Assembly (NCBI GenBank): GCA_963708905.1
Contig: CAVPUV010000003.1
Coordinates: 1 to 64,000 of the forward strand
Direction of reading: 5' to 3'
Length of the DNA stretch: 64,000 nucleotides
Source: SHZL01 sp963708905
GTDB lineage: Bacteria > Pseudomonadota > Gammaproteobacteria > Xanthomonadales > SZUA-36
Shown piece by piece: positions 52,401 through 61,275 of this stretch. Both the position numbers and the translations under genes were made by a program. The number at the start of each line of letters is the position of its first letter. The stretch's first letter is position 1. Below the pieces are notes generated by a model that did no database searches, was not told the DNA's origin, and saw only the letters and a program-made list of their open reading frames with translations.

Positions 52401-53287
52401 AGTGTGCGGACGCGGAACTGGCAAGCCTCTGCGACTGGTCACAGGCCGGCATGACGCCGGTGCTGACTTTTGCCGTCGAACAAGGCTCCCCGGCGCCGAT
52501 GATTGCCATGGGCGCCCGGCCGGAAGTGGCCATTTTGCGGGAGCAAGGGGTAAACGGTCACGCGGAAATGGCGGCTGCTTTCGACCAGGCCGGCTTCGAG
52601 GCCGTCGATGTGCACATGTCCGATCTCATCGAGGAACGATATGATCTGCATCGTTTCCAGGGCTTTGTCGCCTGTGGCGGTTTTTCCTACGGCGACGTTC
52701 TCGGCGCGGGCCGCGGCTGGGCCAAATCCATTCTCTTTGCCGATAAAATACGCGCGGCATTCAGCAGTTTTCTGGCGCGTGAAGACCGCTTTGCGCTGGG
52801 TGTGTGCAATGGCTGCCAGATGCTGGCGGCGCTGCGGGAGATCATCCCGGGAACGTCGTCCTGGCCGGATTTCGTGCGCAACCGCTCGGAGCAGTTCGAG
52901 GCGCGGCTGAGCATGGTCGAGATCGGCCCTTCACCGTCTTTGTTTTTTCGCGGCATGAGCGGCAGCCGCATCCCGGTTGCATCAGCGCACGGGGAAGGTC
53001 GCGCCGTGTTCAGCGTGGAGGGGCCAGGCGTGGAGGATGCTGCCCGGCTGGTGGCATTACGCTACGTTGACACGCATGGCCGGGCAACGGAACAATACCC
53101 GTATAACCCGAGCGGTTCACCAGCGGGAATCACCGGGCTGTGCAACGAAGATGGCCGTGTGACCATCCTCATGCCACACCCCGAGCGAACCCTCAGAACC
53201 GTCAATTTTTCCTGGGCGCCGGGTACATGGGGCCCGCTTTCACCGTGGCGCCGTATGTTCCTCAATGCCCGCCAATGGACAGGATGA
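49406..53287 (+). CDS. purL: Phosphoribosylformylglycinamidine synthase (large type)
   Basis: A 1293-residue enzyme for the fourth step of purine synthesis, with N-terminal, FGAM synthetase and glutaminase domains fused as in other gammaproteobacteria. It has KVETHNHPTAISPFAGAATG and GGGAASSVGSG in the synthetase part, and GVCNGCQML (catalytic Cys) with MPHPERT (catalytic His/Glu) in the glutaminase. The start appears to be TTG 49406, giving SEFTWLLGEPALS. Confidence 0.95.
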   Translation: MSEFTWLLGEPALSDFRKHKLGSQLTARFRLQPSIASRFIYFLDSAQPLQPADCRRLEDLLHGQLWAQLDTDGLILVAPRLGTQSPWSSKATDIASRCGINGIDRIERGTAYWIRGLEAIDAAARAELLQLLHDRMTQSVLASIDEARLLFLHGQPRPLRHVPVLAQGAAALQRADRELGLALSTDEVDYLLAAFTRLQRDPTDAELMMFAQANSEHCRHKIFNASWTVDGEEAERSLFSMIRNTHARSPHGILSAYHDNSAVIDGAAGERFFVQPDTGVYAYRRERLPFQIKVETHNHPTAISPFAGAATGSGGEIRDEAATGRGARPKAGLTGYTVSHLDIPGYSFPWRGGHGRPERIASALDIMIEGPIGGAAFNNEFGRPALCGYFRSFEQEVGGTLWGYHKPVMIAGGLGSIRADMVDKLPLQTGSCIVVLGGPAMLIGLGGGAASSVGSGHSHEELDFASVQRGNPEMQRRCQEVIDACWALGEHNPILSIHDVGAGGLANALPELLHDGGRGGMLELRAVPVADPAMSPMEIWCNEAQERYVLALHPSALKTFENICARERCPCAVLGTATQELHLKLSDRLFHSDAVDMPLEVLLGKTPAMHRTVQRQRLIIEDVDLTALDLSQALHDVLRFPAVGSKSFLITIGDRSVGGLVARDQMVGPWQVPVADVAVTLAGFRSERGEAMAMGERSPLAVVNGPASGRMAVAEAVTNIAAASIRHISDIRLAANWMAAAGEDGQDSVLFDTVRAVGMELCPALGIAIPVGKDSLSMKTVWLEKGGRKTVQAPVSLIVSAFAPVADVDRTLTPQLHLDRGESSLLLIDLGHGRNRLGGSVLAQVNNRFGRNVPDLDSPEQLRGFFAAIQEMNQCGLLLAYHDRSDGGLAVTLCEMAFAAHCGLELALDLAQEDVLAAWFAEEPGAVIQVRRSDVPRVREVLARQGIAELCREIGRPVEGQRLRLHCGENLLLDESLPELQRLWCETSHAVQRLRDNPECADAELASLCDWSQAGMTPVLTFAVEQGSPAPMIAMGARPEVAILREQGVNGHAEMAAAFDQAGFEAVDVHMSDLIEERYDLHRFQGFVACGGFSYGDVLGAGRGWAKSILFADKIRAAFSSFLAREDRFALGVCNGCQMLAALREIIPGTSSWPDFVRNRSEQFEARLSMVEIGPSPSLFFRGMSGSRIPVASAHGEGRAVFSVEGPGVEDAARLVALRYVDTHGRATEQYPYNPSGSPAGITGLCNEDGRVTILMPHPERTLRTVNFSWAPGTWGPLSPWRRMFLNARQWTG

Positions 53288-53294
53288 AGATTCG

Positions 53295-53996
53295 ATGACC
53301 GAGCTTGGCCAGCAACCAGAGTCAACCGCGAGCGCCGACACCAGCAGTCTTCCGCAAGAGTCCGTGGCGCAGAAGGAAGAACTGAAACTCAGTGAGTTGC
53401 TGATCCTGGCATCGTTATGGATGTTGTTCGGCTTCATGCTGTGGTTCTACCTTTCCGCATTGCACGGTGCGCCGGCGAGGATTTTATCCGGCGCTGTCCT
53501 GGCGGAAATTCTCGGCAGCCATTTCCACCAGATCGTGGTGGAGCCGGATCAACATTTCCTTTTCCAGGTTGAAACCACCATCCAGTACGTGTTCCGCGAT
53601 GGCTCCAAAGACGCGTTGGGCTTCGTGGTGAATCCGCTGGTGTTCAGTTATGGCCTGCCTTTGCTGTTCGGCCTGGTGATGGGCTCGGATGTCAGCTGGC
53701 GGCGTAAAGCCGGGATTCTGCTGATCGGCTATGTGGTCATCACCGGGGTCCAGGTCTGGGGGGTGGTTTTCCAGTCGCTGAAAATGCTGGCATTCAATTT
53801 CGGCAGCCAGACCCATCAGATTGTACGGGAAGTGGGCGTTTCGGACGGCGTGATTGCACTGGGCTATCAGCTGGGAACGCTGATCCTGCCGGCCCTGGCG
53901 CCCATTTTTGTCTGGGTGCTGACCAACCGGGGCCTGGTTGAACAGTTCGTTGGCTGGAAAGTCGAGCTCCTGGGAAAAGAAAGGGGCGTCCTCTGA
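53295..53996 (+). CDS. Uncharacterised integral membrane protein
   Basis: A 233-residue protein with a polar N-terminus of about 38 residues and four or five membrane spans (for example LILASLWMLFGFMLWFYLSA and KAGILLIGYVVITGVQVWGV). I recall similar proteins annotated as exosortase H-associated membrane proteins, but no exosortase or sorting-signal protein is seen here, so I leave it unassigned. It starts 7 bp after purL and precedes the type II secretion operon. Confidence 0.55.
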   Translation: MTELGQQPESTASADTSSLPQESVAQKEELKLSELLILASLWMLFGFMLWFYLSALHGAPARILSGAVLAEILGSHFHQIVVEPDQHFLFQVETTIQYVFRDGSKDALGFVVNPLVFSYGLPLLFGLVMGSDVSWRRKAGILLIGYVVITGVQVWGVVFQSLKMLAFNFGSQTHQIVREVGVSDGVIALGYQLGTLILPALAPIFVWVLTNRGLVEQFVGWKVELLGKERGVL

Positions 53997-54061
53997 TAAT
54001 TCATGGATGAATGATTCAGAACATTCATAGTTGTTGGAACCGATGGTAGGATGGACGGTCA

Positions 54062-55825
54062 GTGCAGGGTGAATTGTCACACGGATACCATTCAGTGCAA
54101 GCAACGCAACAGCAGCCGATAACAGACCAGCAGGCCACCAGCTCGGCCATCGATGCGGTGTGCGAATTCCTGTTGTCCAGCAACCGGCTCAAACAGACCG
54201 ATCTGAAGCGGGCTGAAACCTACCGGGATCAAAACGGGGGTGACCTGATCACTTTGCTGGTGCGGCTCGGTTTGGTATCGGAACGGGATGTCGCAGAGGC
54301 TGAGTCCGCCTTGCTGCAGCTGCCCCTGACCCGCACCGCCGACTTGCCCGACGAAATTCCCGAGCTGCCGGGGATTTCCGTTCGCTACCTGAAAGAGAAC
54401 CAGATACTGCCTGTAGCCGAAACCGATGAAGACCTCATCGTGGTGATGGCCAATCCACGCGATGAGTTCGCCGTGCGTTCACTGGCCATGGCCAGCGGCA
54501 AAAATATCGTGCGCCATGTCGGAATCGCCTCGGAAGTCGAAAACGGCATCGAGAAGCTGCTCGGCGGAGGCCGCAGCGCGATGGGGCAAATCGTCGAGCG
54601 CCTGGGCGCCGAGTCGGAGGGGGAACTGGAAGATGTCGAACACCTGCGCGATCTTGCATCCGAAGCGCCGGTTATCCGCCTGGTCAACCTGGTGATGCAG
54701 CGCGCGGTTGAAGCGCGCGCCTCGGACATTCATATCGAGCCCTTCGAGAACCGGCTGAAAGTGCGCTATCGCATCGATGGCGTGTTGCAGGAAGTTGAAG
54801 CACCTCCGGCCAGTTCCACCGCCGCCGTCATCAGCCGCATCAAGATCATGGCCAAGCTCAACATAGCCGAACGGCGCCTGCCACAGGATGGCCGTATCAT
54901 GCATCGCGTGCAGGGCAAGGAACTGGACTTGCGTGTTTCGACCGTGCCCACCTCGCATGGCGAAAGCGTGGTGATGCGCATCCTGGACCGCGAGAGTATC
55001 GTGCTGGACTTTGCCGCACTGGGCTTCGATGAACACATCAAGACGACATTTACCCATACACTGGAGATGCCCCACGGCATTATTCTGGTGACGGGTCCCA
55101 CCGGCTCCGGCAAGACCACGACCCTGTACACCGCATTGAGCAGCTTGAACACCTCCGAGCGGAAAATCATCACGGTCGAAGACCCGGTTGAATACCAGCT
55201 GGAGGGCGTCAACCAGATCCAGGCCAAATCCGCCATTGGCCTGGATTTTTCTCACGCCTTGCGGGCCATCGTGCGCCAGGATCCGGACGTGATCATGATC
55301 GGAGAAATGCGTGACCTGGAGACGGCAAAAATCGCCATTCAGTCAGCTCTCACCGGTCATCTGGTGTTATCGACCGTGCATACCAATGATGCGGCCAGCG
55401 GTGTTACGCGTATGCTCGACATGGGCGTGGAAGACTACCTGCTCACGTCCACGGTCAACGCGATCCTGGCACAGCGCCTGGTGCGAACGCTCGATACGGT
55501 GTATCGCGAAGCCTATGAGTTATTGCCCGAAGTGGCGCAGGAAATCGGCATGAACCGCCTGGTCGAGCAGGACCGTTATATCGTTTACCGGCCGGTGGCC
55601 ACTGAACTCAACCCCACAGGTTATCGCGGCCGCACCACGATTCTGGAATTGCTGCTGATGACGGACCCGATTCGCCGGCTGATCATGAAACACGCAACAT
55701 CCGGTGAAATTCAGGACCTGGCGGTGGCCGAGGGCATGCGCACCATGTACCAGGACGGCTTGACCAAATGCCTGCAGGGCATAACCACGCTGGACGAGGT
55801 GCTGCGCGTCACCCAGGAAAATTAG
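54062..55825 (+). CDS. gspE: Type II secretion ATPase GspE
   Basis: A 587-residue cytosolic ATPase that powers pseudopilus assembly. The N-terminal domain contacts GspL. The ATPase domain has Walker A GPTGSGKTTT, the Asp box ITVEDPVEYQLEG, Walker B DPDVIMIGEMRDLETA and the His box TGHLVLSTVHTNDA. The tetracysteine zinc motif normally after this is lost: where CxxC is expected the sequence reads TLDTVYREAYEL and RPVATELNPTGYRGR. Start GTG 54062. Type II identity comes from the operon. Confidence 0.92.
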   Translation: MQGELSHGYHSVQATQQQPITDQQATSSAIDAVCEFLLSSNRLKQTDLKRAETYRDQNGGDLITLLVRLGLVSERDVAEAESALLQLPLTRTADLPDEIPELPGISVRYLKENQILPVAETDEDLIVVMANPRDEFAVRSLAMASGKNIVRHVGIASEVENGIEKLLGGGRSAMGQIVERLGAESEGELEDVEHLRDLASEAPVIRLVNLVMQRAVEARASDIHIEPFENRLKVRYRIDGVLQEVEAPPASSTAAVISRIKIMAKLNIAERRLPQDGRIMHRVQGKELDLRVSTVPTSHGESVVMRILDRESIVLDFAALGFDEHIKTTFTHTLEMPHGIILVTGPTGSGKTTTLYTALSSLNTSERKIITVEDPVEYQLEGVNQIQAKSAIGLDFSHALRAIVRQDPDVIMIGEMRDLETAKIAIQSALTGHLVLSTVHTNDAASGVTRMLDMGVEDYLLTSTVNAILAQRLVRTLDTVYREAYELLPEVAQEIGMNRLVEQDRYIVYRPVATELNPTGYRGRTTILELLLMTDPIRRLIMKHATSGEIQDLAVAEGMRTMYQDGLTKCLQGITTLDEVLRVTQEN

Positions 55826-55834
55826 GGCTTGCTA

Positions 55835-57049
55835 ATGCCGATGTTTGAATACAAGGCGGTGGCGCCCGGTGGCGAGACCGTTCAGGGCAAGATGGAAGCG
55901 GCCACGGTAGACCTCGTTGTATTGAAGCTGCAGGAGGCGGGCAACATCCCCTTGCACGCCAAAGAGGCCATCCCCGGCGGTTTCAGTCTGAATGCCTTGC
56001 GCATGGGCCGCCGCGGTATGAACTCTCGCGAGGTGGGACAGTTCACCCAGCAATTGTCCACCCTTCTGGGGGCGGGATTGCCACTGGACCGCTCGCTGCA
56101 GGTGTTGATGGACCTGGCGGAAAATGAGCGGGTCAGCCGCACGGTCAGTGAAATTCGTGACCATGTGCGGGAAGGGGGCAGTCTCTCGGACGCCCTGGAA
56201 AAACAGCACGGCGCCTTCAGCCGGCTGTTTATCAACATGGTGCGTGCCGGTGAAATAGGGGGCACCCTGGATGTCACGCTGAACCGCCTGAGCGACTACC
56301 TCGAGCGCTCGCGTGAACTGAAGGACAGCGTCGTTTCAGCATTGATTTATCCGGCGATATTGTTGCTGCTTGCAGCCGGATCGCTGATCCTGTTGCTGGT
56401 TTATGTCATTCCCCAGTTCACGCCCATTTTCGAGGAACTGGGTGGCGAACTACCCACGATCACGAAAATTGTGCTGGGCATAGCCGCCATCCTGCAAAAA
56501 TTCTGGTGGGCGCTTATCCTGCTCGGATTCCTGGCCGTGACCCAGTTCCGCAGGATGATGGCAATTGAAGAAAAGCGCTTCGCCTGGGATGGCCGGGTGC
56601 TAAGGTTCAAATGGGTCGGCGACCTCGTGGCCAAGCTCGATACCGCGCGCCTGACGCGCACCCTGGGAACCTTGCTGAGCAATGGAGTTCCGCTGTTGTC
56701 GGCACTTTCGATCGCGCGCAATGTCATAAGCAACACGGTTCTGCGCAAAGATATCTCCGATGCCGCACGTGAAGTAAAAACCGGTGGTGGGCTGGCCCGT
56801 AACCTGGCCAAGGGAGGGCGTTTCCCTCGTCTGGCACTGCAAATGATCAGTGTTGGCGAGGAGACCGGGCAGCTGGATGAAATGCTGCTGAAAGTCTCTG
56901 ACAGCTACGATACCGAAGTTCGCAATACCATCGAGAGGCTGCTGGCGATATTCACGCCCGTGGTGACCTTGTTACTGGCGGTCATGATTGGCACGATCGT
57001 GATGTCGGTCCTGCTGGCGATATTGAGTATCAACAACCTGGTGGATTAA
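55835..57049 (+). CDS. gspF: Type II secretion inner-membrane platform protein GspF
   Basis: A 404-residue polytopic protein with two T2SSF domains, seen as QFTQQLSTLLGAGLPLDRSL and LTRTLGTLLSNGVPLLSALS, with GEIGGTLD and GEETGQLDEML. ATG 55835 has AGGG upstream and gives MPMFEYKAVAPGG. It follows gspE by 9 bp. Confidence 0.93.
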   Translation: MPMFEYKAVAPGGETVQGKMEAATVDLVVLKLQEAGNIPLHAKEAIPGGFSLNALRMGRRGMNSREVGQFTQQLSTLLGAGLPLDRSLQVLMDLAENERVSRTVSEIRDHVREGGSLSDALEKQHGAFSRLFINMVRAGEIGGTLDVTLNRLSDYLERSRELKDSVVSALIYPAILLLLAAGSLILLLVYVIPQFTPIFEELGGELPTITKIVLGIAAILQKFWWALILLGFLAVTQFRRMMAIEEKRFAWDGRVLRFKWVGDLVAKLDTARLTRTLGTLLSNGVPLLSALSIARNVISNTVLRKDISDAAREVKTGGGLARNLAKGGRFPRLALQMISVGEETGQLDEMLLKVSDSYDTEVRNTIERLLAIFTPVVTLLLAVMIGTIVMSVLLAILSINNLVD

Positions 57050-57151
57050 TGGTATGCAAGGAGGGGGAATAACAAGGCGGGGGAATGCAAGGCAGGCGTA
57101 TACGGCACCCTTGTGCTGCACTGGCCTAATTTGATATCAGAATCTTGAGGC

Positions 57152-57613
57152 ATGATGAAAATGAAAATTCACCACATGAAAAATGTACATTCCGCTACGA
57201 GTCGACCGGCCGCTTACGCGCAGCGCGGTTTCACGCTGGTCGAACTTCTGCTGGTGCTGATGATTCTCGCCTTGATCGGCGGGTTGGTGCTGCCGGGCCT
57301 TATCGGCAAGGCGGAAGGGGCCAAGGTCAAGGCTGCGGCTTCCCAGGTCAGCCGGCTGTCCATGGCCGTGGAAAGCTATTACCTGGACACCGGAACGACG
57401 CCGGACGCCCTGCAGCAACTGGTCGAGAACACGGGCAACGATAAAGGCTGGAACGGACCTTATGTCAAGCCTTCCAGTCTGAAGGATCCCTGGGGCAAGG
57501 AATACGAGTACGTCTTTCCGGGCGAACATGGTGAATTCGATATTTTTTCCCTGGGCGCAGATGGTCAGCCCGGCGGTGATGGCAATAAGGCGGACATCAA
57601 CAGCTGGGAGTAG
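57152..57613 (+). CDS. gspG: Major pseudopilin GspG
   Basis: A 153-residue pseudopilin with a long leader ending QRG before FTLVELLLVLMILALIGGLV, the prepilin peptidase site. The C-terminal KDPWGKEYEYVFPGEHGEFD and GADGQPGGDG form the calcium-binding region of the GspG family. It builds the pseudopilus. The 102-bp gap after gspF has a purine-rich stretch but no clear promoter. Confidence 0.94.
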   Translation: MMKMKIHHMKNVHSATSRPAAYAQRGFTLVELLLVLMILALIGGLVLPGLIGKAEGAKVKAAASQVSRLSMAVESYYLDTGTTPDALQQLVENTGNDKGWNGPYVKPSSLKDPWGKEYEYVFPGEHGEFDIFSLGADGQPGGDGNKADINSWE

Positions 57614-57625
57614 CGCCAGTCCAGC

Positions 57626-58102
57626 ATGAACGGTGCGGCGCCCGCTCCACGGCCAGTACGCCTGCATCAGGGTTTCACCCTGGTCGAATTACTCGTGGTG
57701 CTGGTCATCGCCAGCCTGGTGCTGGCGCTGGTGGGCACATCCATTTCCCGCAGTATTTCCGGCGCAGAGATGCGGGTAGCCGCGCGCAAAATGACTGCAT
57801 CGCTGCGTTATACACGAACGCGCGCGATACTGGACAAGCAAGAGCAGGTATTCCTGGTGGATACCGAAAATCGCAAGTACATGGCGCCGAAACGGCCAGC
57901 GGTCGAATTGCCGGAGGGCATGAAGGTGGCGCTGACCACGGCTCGTTCGGAACTGACGGCTGAATCGGTGGGCGGCATCCGGTTCTATCCGGACGGGGGG
58001 TCCACGGGCGGTTTCGTCGAGCTCGACGCCAATGGCCGTGTCTATCGCATCAATGTCGCCTGGCTGACCGGCGAGGCATCGCTGGAGCGGGTGGAAGATT
58101 AA
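57626..58102 (+). CDS. gspH: Minor pseudopilin GspH
   Basis: A 158-residue protein with the prepilin motif HQGFTLVELLVVLVIASLVL and a GspH-type beta-rich C-terminus (SVGGIRFYPDGGSTGGFVEL). Minor pseudopilins form the tip of the pseudopilus. It follows gspG by 12 bp. Confidence 0.9.
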   Translation: MNGAAPAPRPVRLHQGFTLVELLVVLVIASLVLALVGTSISRSISGAEMRVAARKMTASLRYTRTRAILDKQEQVFLVDTENRKYMAPKRPAVELPEGMKVALTTARSELTAESVGGIRFYPDGGSTGGFVELDANGRVYRINVAWLTGEASLERVED

Positions 58103-58105
58103 CCC

Positions 58106-58558
58106 ATGAGCAAGCAGCTCAGACCATTTCAAAATCCGTCAGGAAGCAAAGGATTCACGCTGATCGAGGTGTTGCTGGCATTCGTCGTTTTCGCCCTCAG
58201 CTTTACCGTGGTGCTGGAAATCCTGTCGGGCTCGATGCGCAACACGGTGCGGGCGAAGGAATACACTGAAGTTGCCTTGATTGCGCAGTCGGTGATGGAC
58301 CAGGTGGGACTGGATATTCCGCTCGAAGCCGGAACCAGCAGCAGCGGAGAAAGCGGTGATTATCAGTGGCAGCTGGAGATCAACCCGTTTGTCGGCACGG
58401 CCGACAACGCACACAGTCTCGAGCTGGGTGAACTGACCGGCATCGAGCTGCTGGAGGTTGAGTTCACCATCAGTTGGGGAAGCTACCCGAGGGAACAGTC
58501 GAACCGGTTCAATACGGTCAGGGCCGTATTGAAAGACCGGCGGAGGCCGGGTTCGTGA
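58106..58558 (+). CDS. gspI: Minor pseudopilin GspI
   Basis: A 150-residue protein with prepilin motif SKGFTLIEVLLAFVVFALSF. It has the small GspI-type C-terminal domain. It starts 3 bp after gspH and overlaps gspJ by 4 bp (GTGA). Confidence 0.88.
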   Translation: MSKQLRPFQNPSGSKGFTLIEVLLAFVVFALSFTVVLEILSGSMRNTVRAKEYTEVALIAQSVMDQVGLDIPLEAGTSSSGESGDYQWQLEINPFVGTADNAHSLELGELTGIELLEVEFTISWGSYPREQSNRFNTVRAVLKDRRRPGS

Positions 58559-59262
58559 AGCGGGGTGCGGGATTCACGCTGGTGGAATTACTGCTGGCCA
58601 TTACCCTTTTGAGCATGCTGCTGGCGCTGGCCTATGGTGGGCTACATGCCGCCACCCAGGCCACCGACCGGGGCCAGGTGATCCTCGAGGAAAGTGGCCG
58701 CCTGCGCATGGCGCATCAATTTGTCCGCAAGCAGCTGAACCAGGCTATTCCACTGGTTTTCACCCAGGCCGATGGCGAAACGCCCGACAGCAAGGAATCC
58801 GAAGTGTTTCTCGGCAGTGCGCGTTCCATTCGCTACGTGGGCCCGATGCCGGGGTACCTGGGGTTTGGCGGACCGCAGGTGCAACAACTGAGCATCGTGC
58901 AGGGGGACAACGGCCTTGCACTGGTGCTGGAGCATGCCCTGGTGCAGGGATTCGATGAAACCCGCCTGGCCGAACGCGATCCCATCCCCCTGATCGACCA
59001 CATTGCTGCCGCGGAATTCCAGTTCCTGGGGCGCGATGAAAATGGCGAATTGCTGCCCTGGACCAATACCTGGGAAGACGCCGCAACTTTGCCCGTTGCC
59101 ATTTCTCTGGACATCGAATTCGAAGAAGGCGCCTACACCGAATGGCCCTTGATGGTGGCTGCAGTCCGTATTGACCCCAGCGTGGTTGCCGGCGTAAACC
59201 AGGATGAATCCTATCAATCCGCCATTCAGCAGCTGATTGACCGGCGCAGGAAACGCGATTGA
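58555..59262 (+). CDS. gspJ: Minor pseudopilin GspJ
   Basis: A 235-residue protein with start GTG 58555 preceded by GGAGG, giving KRGAGFTLVELLLAITLLSM, the prepilin motif close to the N-terminus. It has the larger beta-rich GspJ domain. A longer in-frame reading back into gspI lacks support. It forms the tip complex with GspI and GspK. Confidence 0.9.
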   Translation: MKRGAGFTLVELLLAITLLSMLLALAYGGLHAATQATDRGQVILEESGRLRMAHQFVRKQLNQAIPLVFTQADGETPDSKESEVFLGSARSIRYVGPMPGYLGFGGPQVQQLSIVQGDNGLALVLEHALVQGFDETRLAERDPIPLIDHIAAAEFQFLGRDENGELLPWTNTWEDAATLPVAISLDIEFEEGAYTEWPLMVAAVRIDPSVVAGVNQDESYQSAIQQLIDRRRKRD

Positions 59263-60149
59263 ATCCGCGCCGCGCTCAATCCGGCGTTGCCCTGGTCATG
59301 GTGCTGTGGATTTTGCTGCTGGTGACCATTTCCACCGGCGCTTATACATTGATGGCGCGCATGGACCAGCTGGAAGCACATACCGTGTTGTGGGGTACGC
59401 GGGCCAGGCTGGCGGCGGAAGCGGGTATGAATATGGCGGTATTGTCCCTGCGTGATCCAGACGAGAAGCAGCGCTGGATTGCCGATGGCCGGCCTTATGC
59501 GCTGGTCTACGATGATGCCCGCATCGCGGTGCAAGTCACCGATGAACGGGGCAAGTTGAACATCAATAAAGCCAATGAAGAAACCCTGGTGCGCCTGTTT
59601 GCCGGCAATGGGCTGGAAGAGAAGGATGCCGCCGTGCTGGCGGCGGCGGTGCTGGACTGGACCGACGAAGACAATATGGTGCGTCCCAATGGCGCCGAAG
59701 ACGAGGAGTATCTGGCGGCGGGATACGAGGTCGGGCCTGCCAACCGCGCTTTCATCATGGTCGAGGAGATGCTGCAAGTGCTTGGCCTGTCCTGGGAACT
59801 GTTCGAGAAAATGGAACCCGGCCTGACGGTTTGGTCAGATGGTGCTCTGCCTGATCCGGCGTATGCACCGGCGGAAGCGCTGCTGGCGCTGCCGGACATA
59901 ACAGCAGAAGATGCCCTGAACTTCGTTGAGGAACGACACTCTCAGGAGGGTAACTCGGGTCCTGCCCTAAGCCTGCCCAACGGGCAGGTTGCCGTGGCAA
60001 GAGGGCCGGGGCTCACGTATAGTATTGTTTCCAGGGCAACCCTGCCGAATGGCGTCTGGGACCAGGTCGGGGCGACCATCAGCCTGGGCGGAAACAGGAC
60101 CGGGCTTCCATTCAGGATCCTGAGTTGGCAAGAAGGATTCCATCACTGA
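59259..60149 (+). CDS. gspK: Minor pseudopilin GspK
   Basis: A 296-residue protein. The leader ends RRAQSG before VALVMVLWILLLVTISTG, and the domain has the conserved TDERGKLNINKANEETLVRL and SAM-like insertions of the GspK family. It lacks Glu5 typical of other pilins, as expected for GspK. Start TTG 59259 overlaps the gspJ stop. Confidence 0.92.
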   Translation: MNPRRAQSGVALVMVLWILLLVTISTGAYTLMARMDQLEAHTVLWGTRARLAAEAGMNMAVLSLRDPDEKQRWIADGRPYALVYDDARIAVQVTDERGKLNINKANEETLVRLFAGNGLEEKDAAVLAAAVLDWTDEDNMVRPNGAEDEEYLAAGYEVGPANRAFIMVEEMLQVLGLSWELFEKMEPGLTVWSDGALPDPAYAPAEALLALPDITAEDALNFVEERHSQEGNSGPALSLPNGQVAVARGPGLTYSIVSRATLPNGVWDQVGATISLGGNRTGLPFRILSWQEGFHH

Positions 60150-60156
60150 AATCACC

Positions 60157-61275
60157 ATGGCGATTGTCCTGAACAACAAAATCCAGTACTGGACCGCCCG
60201 TTTGCGCAACGGGCCGGCCGCTGCATTCTGCCGCTGGTGGTACGGCGAATTGAAACAGTTATTGCCGCTCAACTGGCAGCAACGGCTGCAATATGCCTCG
60301 CGTCGGGTCATGCTGGTGCTGGAGCCAGGTCAGTTGCAGCTGGGGGTCGAGGAAAACCACGCGATCGAGTGGTTTGAGTCTGTTTCCTTGCAGCAGGATG
60401 TGGTGCTGCAAAGACAGCAGATTTGGGGTTTGCTGGAACAACATGACGCGCTTGAAGCGCCGCGATTCCTGGCATTGGATCAGGCCCACGTGTTGCGCAA
60501 GGAATTGACGCTGCCGGCAGCTACCGAATCAAACCTGCAACAGGTGCTGGCTTTTGAAATGGATCGCCAGACACCGTTCCGCGCAGCCGATGTTTATTAC
60601 ACCTGGAAAATTGCGGGCAGTGACAATGAGCCCGGGCAAATTTGTGTCGAACTGTTCGTCGTTCCGCGCAAACCCATGGATCAGTCGCTGGAAATGCTGG
60701 TAGCCCGTGGCCTTGCCGCCAGCGGCATTGATGTACTCGATGGTGGCCGTGCTCTGGGGATCAACCTGCTGCCGCCGGAGCGGCGCTTGCGGGCGGCCAA
60801 TCCGCAGTCGCGTTTGAATATTGCCCTGGCTGCTGCCGCGCTGGTGCTGGTGGTGGTGGTCATGGCGGAGTCACTGAATTTTCGCGCACACACGGTCAGC
60901 AAGCTGGAAACCGCGATCGCGGATGTGCAGGACGAGGCCAAGCGCGTGCAGCGTTTGCGCGAACAAGTGGCGGAAACCAGCGAAGCGGCAAGCTTTCTGA
61001 CCCGGCGGCGGGCTCAAACGCCCATGGCCATTGAACTGTTGGCCGATGTCACGAAAATCCTGCCCGACGACACCTACCTGGACCGCCTGGTCATCAGCCA
61101 GGACGGTGTGCTCATGCAAGGCAAGTCGCGCAATGCCCAGCAATTGATCGAAGGTGTGAACAAGTCGGAAATTTTCGACAACGCAGCCTTCCGTGGCTCG
61201 ACCCGGCTGGACGCCACCAGCGGGCTGGAAATTTTCGAGATCAACGCACAAATAAGCGGCCCGGGTACTCCATGA
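60157..61275 (+). CDS. gspL: Type II secretion protein GspL (PilM/PilN-like)
   Basis: A 372-residue protein. An N-terminal actin-like cytoplasmic domain has VLAFEMDRQTPFRAADVYYT, followed by one membrane span at about residues 222-240 and a PilN-like periplasmic domain with coiled coil. It links GspE to the inner-membrane platform. Overlaps gspM by 4 bp. Confidence 0.85.
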   Translation: MAIVLNNKIQYWTARLRNGPAAAFCRWWYGELKQLLPLNWQQRLQYASRRVMLVLEPGQLQLGVEENHAIEWFESVSLQQDVVLQRQQIWGLLEQHDALEAPRFLALDQAHVLRKELTLPAATESNLQQVLAFEMDRQTPFRAADVYYTWKIAGSDNEPGQICVELFVVPRKPMDQSLEMLVARGLAASGIDVLDGGRALGINLLPPERRLRAANPQSRLNIALAAAALVLVVVVMAESLNFRAHTVSKLETAIADVQDEAKRVQRLREQVAETSEAASFLTRRRAQTPMAIELLADVTKILPDDTYLDRLVISQDGVLMQGKSRNAQQLIEGVNKSEIFDNAAFRGSTRLDATSGLEIFEINAQISGPGTP

